A DNA stretch of 64,000 bases from Patagioenas fasciata. Taxonomy: Eukaryota > Chordata > Aves > Columbiformes > Columbidae. The DNA lies in NCBI RefSeq assembly GCF_037038585.1, contig NC_092521.1, forward strand, positions 51,406,398-51,470,397. The letters are read 5' to 3'. Of the stretch, positions 11,701 to 23,700 are shown piece after piece (within the stretch, counting starts at the first letter, position 1; each line of letters begins with the position of its first letter). A program made the translations under genes and the position numbers. The notes beneath the pieces were generated by a model. That model made no database searches. It saw only the letters and a list, made by a program, of their open reading frames with translations, and was not told the DNA's origin.

Positions 11701-14700
11701 ATAAGTATTCTTTTCATTTGGGATAATACTTGGCAGGCAGAAACCTCCTAAACTTGATGCTATTTATTTCTGGAGAAAATAAAATATCCCAGGATTTAAA
11801 ACTAAGTGAAGTAGGATGTTTTCTGGCAGACCAAAAACTGGCTTAAAGTGAAATAGCAACTTGTTTTTCAGTAAGGGTGGACCTTTCTGGGAATAGTCCA
11901 ACATATATTTTTTAGCCATTTCCTCCTTAGCAGGGATTGGTTTCTTGAGGTTCCACACCTTCACTAGCTTATTTTAGAAACTAGATCAAAAGCAGATCCA
12001 GTCAGTCATTCACTCAGAACGAATTTTTGCTAAGTCAGAACATTCTTTCACAACATGCCCATTCTAGGTATGTAGAGAAGGCATAGGGAAATTAGTAAGG
12101 AATATTCAAGCTACATTTACATTTCCAAAGTTTAGGTTCAGATAATGGAAAACTCTGGATCATCATGCACTAACTAACTTCCACAGACCTATAGAAGTAA
12201 TGCAAACAGGAGTTCAACACAGACAATTACGAGCATCATTAGAGAAGCTGCATACCTTGTAGGATAGTGAAGTTTTTGATGAGCTGGCCATGTTTGGAAT
12301 CTACCAGCTTCATTTCTTCCATGATTACCGACAAATTGGCAACTTCAACATCTAACCTTGACCTCATCAAATCCTGCTGCATCTTGAGAGATGCAGAGTC
12401 TAAACGAATATTGGCTAGAGTGCTGTTCATAAAAATCAGCTCATCTGAATGTTTACTTAAGGTGTCTGTACAAGTTGTCCTGACCTCATTGAGGTTGCTA
12501 GTCAGCGTCCGTAGATGATGAGCTGTGTAGCTGATATTGCTAATGATATTCACTATATCAGTTTCAAAGACCTGGAACCTCTCTTCTAGCTGGTTGAATT
12601 TGGCTGAAGTTCTGTTTTCATATTCTTTATGCTGCTCCTGGAGATCCTTTAGATTTTGTTCATTGGCTTGGGCAATTGTGGTGATATTCTCCATTTGCCC
12701 ACTGAAGGAGCTGAGCTGATTGTTCATGTCTTCAAGTGTATCATTGTTAGCTTTTGCCAGTGCTGAGTTGTTGGCAGCCAAAGTCTGTAAATTTTGTACT
12801 TTCTCCTTAAGCCAGTCAGTGTCCTTCCGGGCTTGAAGGACAACCTGCTGCAGATTTTGAAAGTCATTCTTGATACTTAGAATAGCTGAACTTGTATCTT
12901 CCATTGACTTCTGCAAGGCACTGATAAGATTTCTTTGCTGTATTTGTGTCAGGTTTAAGTTGTTCAGGTTCATGATGACCACGTTATGAGAATGCACTTG
13001 GTTTTGCAAGTTTGTTTGAATATTACTTGTGTCTTCTTGGAGATTGTTGATATAGCCAGTATACGCCTGAAGAGTCTTATTGACACTGATGATCATGAAA
13101 GAGTTACTATCTAAGGCACTTCTCATCTGGCTCTGTCTATCATCTAATACATTTCCAGACTCTTGTAGCTTCTCTAGTGTATCTTTGTTTCTGGTAGTTT
13201 TCTCTGCAATGTCATGAAGCTGCTGACGAAGAGCCAGAATGTCAGATCTGAAGCTAGACAGTTCAGTGTTAGTATTCATGGCTTTTTGTCCAGCTTGATC
13301 ATCTGTTGAAGAGGAAAAAAATGGAAAGGCTTTAGCATGAGTTTTATAAAACACAGTATAAAAACCCATAGTTTTAAGTACAGTCAGGTTGTCAAAATGT
13401 TCTGTCAATAGAACTTCCATGCTATCTACTCCAGAAAAGAGAAACCACTAAGTAAAGTTCTGCCACTAGACAGAGGAAAAAATCAAAGGGATGAAGACCT
13501 TGTATCTTGCCAAGGAAGACAAAATGGTCATTCTGTTATCATATACAGGAAAAACTACCATTAGAAACTGATGAATATAAGTTTTGCTTGTATTCTCAAG
13601 GAAAACTGAATGGTAAGCAGAATTCAAAGTATTAAAGAGGTATATCTACATTTATGTTTTGAAGTTACAATTGGCTATTGCTGAAAGTTCAGAGGTAAAT
13701 TTTAGCTGTTCATATTTTCTTCCTTTTCCTGGCAGGCAGAATATCTTCATTGTGATTTAGTACATAGCATTCCATTTTTTAAAATCTTTGGTTTGGTTTT
13801 TAAGAAGTTCCAATACCTGTTTTAAACCAATCTGGATTAGAGACAAAAGTTTAGCCATCAGGCTACTCCAGATATGACAGGATATGATGTATTTCTGTTT
13901 TACTCTCTAACATACTACTATTGCTTTTAATGACATTTATTTTGCTGTTATTGTTTCCTCATGTTCTGAGTTTCAGGAAGGCGAAACCTTTAATCTTAGA
14001 GGAACACCTCTGCTCATACTTACACTGCCCTACAGTATACTTCTGGGAGCCTGCCTGAGTATGATTAAGCTTTTGAGGCTGCACAGCTCATCAGCCAGGA
14101 CACAGAAACCAAGGAAATAAGCAGTCAACACTCATTTTCAGGGAAGAATCCCTTTCTTGACCTCAGTCACTTCCCTCTCCACGCACAGTCTGTGTATTTT
14201 TGTCCTCATCTAAGTGTAGCTATATTTATGAATTACGCAGTCTGGAGACCATAATTGCAGATGACTCCAAGAAAGGGCAGAATGGTTTTCATAAACTACA
14301 GTGAATACAGCTGTGTACGGAGCTTTCCTCTGGGGTGCCTGAATGAGGCATGATGGTGAACATCAAATGGTGGCTTCTGACACTTCAGTCTGAAGTGTTT
14401 AAGGAGTCTTTTGTGGATGGACATCTTCCCAAGCACAGTTCCTCTCCCTGCCACTTGTCCTAATCCAGGATCTTCTCAGCTCTGACTCTGTTTACTTCTC
14501 GGTTATAGCTCAAGTTGTATCTTGTTCCTCACAGAGCTCTGAGAACGGCCAGGTCCACATACAGCTAGTCCCTGAAGGCCTGTCTTTCATTCACCACATA
14601 CTGTTATCCTTCTGGCTCTACAGCACTTCTCTTACCTTGATGCTTCCCACATACATTGCCCCATAAATTTTTTAACTTCTTCCATGGGAAGTCCACTTAA

Positions 14701-17700
14701 ACAGGAACTGATTGTCCCGAGCATCTCGCCGGCCATCCGTCCAGCAGTGCGTAAAAATGCATGGGTGTGAATGAATGAATGAAAGGTCTTCCAAGTTGTG
14801 AAAATTTCATCAGCATAATATCCCAAATATAACTCAAAAGGTTGCATGTGATTTAAGGTGTAACATTTACTTCTGTATATGTATCAGTAAAAGTATATGC
14901 CTCTGAATTACGCCGCGTCTTTGAATTAAATGCAGTTTGCAAATACTTCAGAATCCAGCTATTTTTTGAGGGGAAAAAGTTGTAAAAATTTATGATCAAG
15001 CTGCAAGCAAGTAATTTTTCCTATGAAGCTAAACAAAAAATATTTCAAGAAGCACATGAATTATGTGTATATTAATATTCATAAAAAACCTAATTATACG
15101 AACTATAAGTCTATGTATATAACATTTGATAATAAACAGCTCCATTTCCTTTCCAGATAAGGAAGAAAGGTAGAAAAGTCCACTTAGTGACTCAGTGAGT
15201 AGAACCCTTATCCATGATCTTTTTCCATCTTCCTGCAAGTTGAGAACTGTGATAGCACTTGGGAGACCTCAACTCTTAACAACCTTGTGTCCTGTATTCC
15301 CTGAGGTGATTAAGAAACATTTTATGAAAGTAATCAACTTGCCTCAGACATAAGAATTTTCAACAGCTGATTATTTGTGCAACCCTTAAAATGTCATTCA
15401 GTTTTGAATCGTAATTGCTAAAACAGCATCAGGATGACTGGCTGACAGATTTTCATTTTATGTAGAATCTCTTGTGCTGTGGAACAGCTTCTGCTATGTT
15501 TTACATCTCTACCTCAGAGAAGACTCTCTCCTGAGGACAACCTTAAGTGTCTGTTTACTTTAGTATAAATGATTTCAGAGTGACTTCAGTGGGAAGTGTA
15601 ACTATTGAAGTATACTTAAAATGCTGTCCTAAGTAGAGCTGATCTTAACTTTTTTTAAGTGCTTTCCCAAGTACTTGAGAAATTGGAATAGAAGTGCTCT
15701 TTCTTGTCATAGCCAGAGATTTTTCAGATAAATTTCCTGCCACCATCTGCCAGGAGAACACCCCAAAGCCATAATACAAAGGGACTTTGCTTGTGTGTAG
15801 ATTACCTAATTTCTTCAGATCACTCTCCACCTCTGTGAGCTTTTCTGTATATCTTCTGTGGGACGTTTCCAGGCCACCTGTCACATTGTCCATTTTTTCT
15901 ACAACTAGGGGAAAGAGAAACAGTACGTTATGGAAAGAAGAAAAGTGGAATTATGAAGAAAGTCTAGTAAACAATAAAGGAAACAAACAAATAAAACACT
16001 GCTACCATCAAACAAAAAAAGAAACCACTTTAAAATTGCCTTGTTTGCCACTATACTTTGCTCCTGCTCTGTGAAATGTTGGAAGGATGAGCTCCTATCT
16101 GCTGGTGAGACTCAGCATTCTTCCAGTTCTTTGGTCTGACAACAGTCTCCAAGCTTTTTTGCTTATGAGCAATCTCTCTCCTGAATGAGGAAATCCCTCT
16201 TTGTGGGTTTTCCTCATGAACTAAGTCCTTTTCTCTAAACGGTATTTCCATGCTCCAAGCGTACTGCGGTGTGGAAAAGGCAGACTAATTGCTAAATGCT
16301 CAGATGTATCAGAGAAGACATGCTTTTATTTTACTATAAGCCATTTATCCTTAAAAATAATGTTTTGTTTGTTTGCTTGTTTTTCCCTGTGCCTTTTAAT
16401 CATTAAAAATTGCTTTGGTATGAGATAGCAGTTTGAAGATGAAATTACTAAACGTTCTGGAGATCAGCTTTTAAACACCTTGATAATTGCGCAGATCACT
16501 CAAAACAGTCTTGAAACAATTCTGCCCCGTTGAAAGGATGATCATTCAGCAAGTGCAGATTTATGGCTGATGTGGTCTTTATTTAGTAATGTCTGAGTCA
16601 TCTTCTTGTCACTGAGACAATGTGATTATTGATGGAATTGATATGGAAATGGAAAAAACGGAGCAACAAATAAAGAACGAGGGGTGGCTCTGTGGCAAAA
16701 ACATGAAATGCTTGCAAGGTCAGAGGCAGCCTTCATCTTCCACACCAAACCTTGTCCAATACGCTTCTGCACTGAAGCCACAACAAGGGACAGAAATTTC
16801 TTCTCATCAAAAGATTATTTGGCCCTTTTGCTACACTGGGAGCAGAATGGATCTGAACCAACCCTGGGAGAGGCTACACAAGTTATTGTGCCAGCCCCTC
16901 CTTTCAAACAGAAGAAATAAGGTGCTTCCAGTGTCCTGAGATAGTGAAGCCAATTCTGTAAACCTGTGTGGGGTAGAGGGTACCAGTAATTCTTTCTGGC
17001 TGTGAGATAATCTGCAGCTAGGAAATAGCCTCATAGAAGTTGCTGCTATGTAGATTGGGCTTTTTACCTGAGGCAGAAATTTAGGGAATCTTTTGCTGCT
17101 CATGAGCAACCACAAGAATCCTGGACTTTTAAAGTGTAGTCCACCAAGTGCTCCCTCATTAACTTTTGCCCTTGTTTATCTGAGTCTGGGTACCACAGTT
17201 ACACAGCAGGCTTTTATTGCTTCCCCAAAACTAACAGGAGAAAAAGCATACCAAGATTATCTCTGCTGCAACTGCACTGAGGTGAATGGAGTTACAACAG
17301 AGAAAAAGTCTCAAGGTTTTCAGACAGACCAGACATCCTTTGGTGAATTACCTGCCTGTTCCTTTCTATACTGCTAACAAGTAAAACACAGACTTCTGTG
17401 TACACAAAGATAGTCAGAGTGCAGCTTTCTGTTTGGGACGATGGCACATGGCTTGCTCAATATCACATCTAAGCTACAATAATGGCTTTGCTTTTTCAGG
17501 AGGACCATTGCTCAATATCCTTTACTTTCAAAGGCATTTCCCCCCCAGTATAGCACTAATGCTTCACTGGTTCTTTTACCCATTAAAGTTACTTGCCAAA
17601 AAAGCCGTATAGCACTTTTCCTAAATGAAGCCAGAGTTGATTCTCTGTTTGTCCTGCCCAACTCTCTTCCAGGCTGGAGCCCAGATCAGCAAAGTTCCTT

Positions 17701-20700
17701 CAGCTACTTCTCACACTCCACTGCCGCATGTATACACATACGCATCACATGCAGTGAGCATGGGGACCATACTTGGCTCTTCCTTCTGGCTAGCTCTAGG
17801 CAGCTCCTTGCTCAGTCTCTGGTGGTCTTATTTTCTTATGGGTAGTGACTGCAAAGGACACGGCTTACTCTGGGCACTTAGACAGGACTTCATGAAACCA
17901 TCTGGATTTTAAAAGCAGGACTACTCCAAGTGCTTCTGTTTCACCTGTGCCTTGACAAGCAATGTCACATCACCTACGGGTCTTGCTAATTCACATTTAC
18001 TGTCATATTTACCTGTTTTCCCCACTTGGAGTTAGGAAATAAATATATATTATATCTTGAAAATATATATTATCAATAATGAAAGAAAAATGTAGGCTCT
18101 TCCTTTTGCTGTTCAAATGCATGTTGGTTTGTACTTCAGATTTGAAGTTTGTAAAATTGAGATCTTATGCTGTCCTATAATAACAAAATTGTTTTCATGG
18201 CTGAATGAAATCTAACACTGGAAACTTGGGTTAAAATATTCCCCTGAAGAGTCCAAAGGAAATGAAAATAGTAGGAAAGCTATGAATATGTAGTTGCCTG
18301 TATGACAGTTAGATGATATTGGATGGAATTAAAGATATGGCCTTTCAGTTCTTAAAAGGGGCCTACAAGAAAGATGGGGACAGGCTTTTTATCAGGGCCT
18401 GTTTTTAAATGAAAAGAGGAGAAATTCAGGCTAGGCAAGAGGAATAAATTTTTTACAATGAGGGTGCTGAAACACTGGCACATGTTGCCCAGAGAGGTGG
18501 TGGATGCCCCATCCCTGGAGACATCCCAAGCCAGGCTGGACGGGGCTCTGAGCAACCTGATCTAGTTGAAGATGTCCCTGCTCATTGCAGGGGGTTGCAC
18601 TAGATAACCTTTGAAGGCCCCTTCCAACCCAAAGTATTTTGTGATTCTATGATACAACAGCATATGGTATTTTCATTGCTGAAAGTACAAAATAATCCCA
18701 CCTCACAAGAAAAAAGAGCAAAGTGGGTCTGTAGCTATGGACATTCTTTGTGTGGAACCACCCCAAAAATTTCTTGAAGCAGGATTTATTCAGAAGCCTT
18801 ACCGGTATTATTGACAATTGGCCATAGTATTTGGGGCAGACCATACCTGGGCTGTGTCTGAAAGATCAGTAATGAGCACTGTTAGAAGGTCTTTCAGTCC
18901 CCAGCAGCCTGTCTACTACAGAAAGTAATAGCTTTTATAATAATTCTAGCATGTAAGTGGATGCCAGGCAACAGCTTGCAATCAGGAGGGGTGGCATGAC
19001 ACTTAGCTGGAAGATGCTGGTTTAGAGAGGCCAGAAAAAATAGGCTGCTTTCAAATATGCAAGGTATTGATTTTTGTCTATTTGACACTAAGCTGGCGAT
19101 GACTTACCCAGATTAACTGATGCAAAGTGCAGACTAGCTCTATCAGGCAAACCATTTCCTTTATTTTATTTCTTTCTCCTCTCAGAGGGCAAGTCAGCCC
19201 TGTCATGTGAAGAGCAGAGGACAGAGGCCAGAGCCAAGTTCAAACCACCCAGCTCCAGCAGCAAAAAAAAGGGGGGGGGGTCTCTGCAAACAGGAACTGC
19301 AGGGTTAGCTCAAGGATTCCCAGTGATGCAGCCTAAGCTGAATTTTGTCATGCCATAGACAAACCAATGAACATATTTGCTTTGTACAGGGGAAGGAACT
19401 TTACCTCCATGTTCAAACAAATTGCAGTCCTAAGGGACTTGATATGACTGAACTCCTTCTGCAAGCAAGTTGTAGTTTATTTAGTTTCTTGCCATAGCTC
19501 TGCAAGTGGAAAGGATGAACTCTGGGGAGAATGAGTAAAGAGCTGTGGCCAAAGTAGATTTTGTTGCTCTTGCTGTCAAAAGGGGTCACATGGAGGGGTG
19601 TCCTATTATTGGGAATGCCTTTCCGGCAGTAGCTCCTACCACCATCTCTGGATGGAGCCTTCAGTTGTAGGTGAGCATGTGGAGCACTCTCAGGAGTGGA
19701 AGTCAACCTCTGGGGAGTGCCCTGGGCTTGAACAGCCACTTTCCATCTTCTCCAGAAAAAGGCAAAGGCAAGACAGGCAGACCAGCCATAATATCCCTTA
19801 TGAAGGCCACTCTGCTGCTCTCAACAGTCTGCTGCTCTCTGCCAAGTCTGTCTATGCCTTAAGCTTGCTTTTGGATAGCTTCCCCTGAATTCTCAGCTTG
19901 GTCAAATCTCTCTACATTACCACTCACTTTCTGACAATGTGACTATGGAAAATACGGTAAAGAACCTCCAGTAGAAGCCAAAATTTCAAGTAGCTGCTGA
20001 CCAGAACAGTGAGGACTGTCTGCATCTGAGCCACTGTTTCAGAAACGGGGATAAAATGAGCCATGTCAGCAGGGTGTGTTGGCCTTAGATGATGGCAGGT
20101 AAACTCTGTCTGGGAGACAGATGGAAGAAGTAGATGAAAGTCGTGATGGGTATCAGTCAAGACACCTAAAAACAAGGAGTGACCAGAGATTGAGAGCTAC
20201 CAGAAATTCAAGCTGAGAGCATGCTAGCTTCCCTCACTGGTGTGAGTCCCAGGAGGATCATTCACCTTCAGTCAGCTAATCTGACACTGGCTGCTGCCAT
20301 AAAAATTTTAGCATTGTATTTTTCATTTAATTGAAGAAAGTATGCATTAAAAATTAGAGATTGCTTTATTAATGTTTTTAACAATAATTTAATATGTCTT
20401 CTCAAAGCAAACTAATAGTAAACTCAGCTTGTTATTCCTTCATGACCTTGATGTTTAATTCATGTTTTGGTTTCAGGTTTCTCCAACCTACTATGTAATT
20501 TTTACCGCCAGTTTGGAGGTTTGCTCTATATTGACTTTGCCTCCCATTGAGTTATTTCTCTGCCTGCCATATTTAATCCACTGATCAGTAGTTTTAACGT
20601 CTTAAATCACAAAGGATATCTAAATACCATGTAGGAAATGAAAGTTTTAAGAGTTGTTTTGGGCTTTATAAATGTAAGTGTGGGAGACAAATTTAATGGA

Positions 20701-23700
20701 AACTTAGCTAAGAGACTGAAAGAATCCCTGATGCCAGCAGAATTCCTTCTTTCAGTGTAATATTGCAATAAAAAAAGACAAGCCAAACTCTGATGCAGAG
20801 TTCAAGAGCTCTATAAAATTTTGTTTTGAGTTTTGTTCCTCCATTAACTCCTAATTCCTTCTCAATGAACAAAAATTTTGCAATAATTCCTTTAAGTACG
20901 TACTGTCAACGGGGGTTTTGTCTAACTCATGTCATGCAAATCAGAATGTAGGCACTGTGGAGATGAAGTTCTTAATCTGCAGGGACAAAGGGCGAACTTA
21001 ATGCCTGACATTAGACCATTTGCTGCTTGGCATTACAGAAGGGATGACTTGGATTAAAATGAACTTTTCTCCAGCATATGCCTCTTTCCCTTGGCATTTA
21101 GGTGGAGCAGTCACCAGGTTGGTGAGCAGTGGAGCAGTGGTTACCAAGATGTCTTAAGGTCTGTAAGATGTGCGTTATTCACCTTCCTACAGTCTTCTTC
21201 CACCCCCCACTTATTTTTTTTTTCAGTTGTGGCAAAATAAATTCTTTCGTCCTTTCCCTGGATAGATGTGTCTCAGTACTTCTATGACAGAAAGACCAGT
21301 CCCTGGTCAGGCACAAATGATTACTCAGTGTAAGAAGGAGGTTTGGAAATAAGTGTAGCAAAGATGAGGCCTCAAGATGAGAGCAAAGCCTGAGGGAAAG
21401 ACAGGCGAGAGCCTTCATGGAGAAAGAAGCTTGAAAACTGTCAATTGAAAAAAGGAAGAGAAACTCCCTCTCCCAAAGAGATTTTTTGGACAGTGTTATT
21501 ATTGCTATTGCTTCCTACACACAGACAAACAAACATCTGCAAAAACAAGATATAGAGCAATGGTCCCTCCAACCTGATATGCTATTTGTGATGTCAAGTG
21601 AAGTCTGAGTCTTCTGGTGAGCCCCAGAACTTGTATAAAACCCTACTGAGGAAAATTCTGCTAAATCTCAGGCATTTAATGGCTGGGTTATAGCCTAGAA
21701 GGATCCATCTTCCCCTGCTGTAAGTAGATCTCTGCACATTTGTACCTGCAAAAGGCCTAACCTTGCCCTCCCCTAGTCCATATAACCAAATGACCATATC
21801 TTTTTTGATCAAGAACAAGTTTACGAATCCTGGAAAGATTTTTTTTCTCAGAATCGGACCTCCAGAGACCAGTGACACATTATTCAGGAGAATGTCTGAC
21901 CAGTTGAGTATGTATTGCATTTATTTACTTTTGATTTTAATTTGCCACATTTCATCTGCTTTATTATGAAAAAGGAATACCAACGTATCTTTATCTGTAC
22001 TTCACATTCTCTCATCTTCCTGGCTAAATCTTCCATCCAAACAAAGCAGTTTTAATTTTCTTCCTGCTCAAAACTGTACCAAATCCTCTTAAATAAGTAT
22101 TTATCCCTTTCTATTTCTACAATTTCCTTTTCTTTCACTGGCAAAGGACCAGAGGTGATGTCAGCTCTACTACAAGTGCAGCTGTTGGCGGCACAGGACG
22201 CACTGCATGCTAATCACATGAATATTTACCCAGCCTCTTGGAGGGGTTTGAAGCTACTCTCAGAGCCATACTCAAGCATCTCATTTAAAGCCAGCTTGGG
22301 TTTCTCCACAACAAGCCACGATATCCTGTTATAACACTCACAATGATGCTATTCACTTTCTTTTTCTTACCAGAAACTCACATCCTATTTGTTTAACTTA
22401 TTATATCTGTGACTGTAAAACAAACAGACATTTACATGAATCCATTCATAAAAATGCCTAAGTGGCTACAGATAATTAGTGCTGAGGATGTATGGGAATT
22501 TTCAGCTGTGCTTTCCAATGTGCCCAACTGATGGCTTGCACAAATGACATTTTCTCTATTTCTGGGTTGCCCAGCTACCAGAATCTTTGAGATAACTGTC
22601 AAAAGTGTCTAAGTATCTTTGTTCATCAAAATAGTTGTAGATAATATATTGGCACATCCTGGTTCAATCTTTCTGCCAGATGTTTCAAAGTAATACTGAT
22701 CCTACACTTTGTGCCTGTGATAAATACTGTGTTAGTAAAACTCTTTCTGGCTGTTCCATTAAGGAGGATATTTATTCTGGAAAGGTGTGATATATGTAAA
22801 AGAGCTCAGTGAAATCAAGGTATAGAAAGAGCATTAAGTCTTTGGGTTAGTACTCCTTCATGGTGGAAGAATGATCATGTGTAGAACAAATAACATTGCC
22901 ATGGTATTGATATTTAAGGTAAAAATGTGATAAACTGCTTGTCACAGTATCACAGTATCACAGTATGTTTGGGATTGGAAGGGACCTCAAAAGATCATCT
23001 AGTCCAATCCCCCTGCTGGAGCAGGAACGCCTAGGTGAGGTCGCACAGGAATGTGTCCAGGCGGGCTTTGAATGTCTCCAGGGAAGGAGACTCCACAACC
23101 TCCCTGGGCAGGCTGTTCCAGTGCTCTGTTACCCTCACTGAGAAGAAGTTCTTTCTCAAATTTAAGTGGAACCTCTTGTGTTCCAGCTTGATCCCATTGC
23201 CCCTTGTCCTATCATTGTTTGCCACTGAGAAGAGCATGACTCCATCCCCGTGGCACTCACCCTTTATATATTTATAAACATTAATAAGGTCACCTCTCAG
23301 TCTCCTCTTCTCCAAACTAAAGAGCCCCAGCTCCCTCAGCCTTTCTTCATAAGGGAGATGCTCCACTCCCTTAATCATCTTTGTTACCCTGCGCTGGACC
23401 CTCTCCAGCAGTTCCCTGTCCTTCTTGAACTGAGGGGCCCAGAACTGGACACAATATTCCAGATGGGGTCTCACCAGGGCGGAGTAGAGGGGAAGGAGGA
23501 CCTCTCTCGATCTACTGACCACCCCCCTTGTAATACACCCAAGGATGCCATTGGCCTTCCTGGCCACAAGGGCACAGTGCTGGCTCGTGGTCATCCTGTT
23601 GTCCACCAGGACCCCCAGGTCCCTTTCCCCTACACTGCTCTCTAATAGGTCATGCCCCAACCTATGCTGGAACCTGGGGTTGTTCCTGCCCAGATGCAGG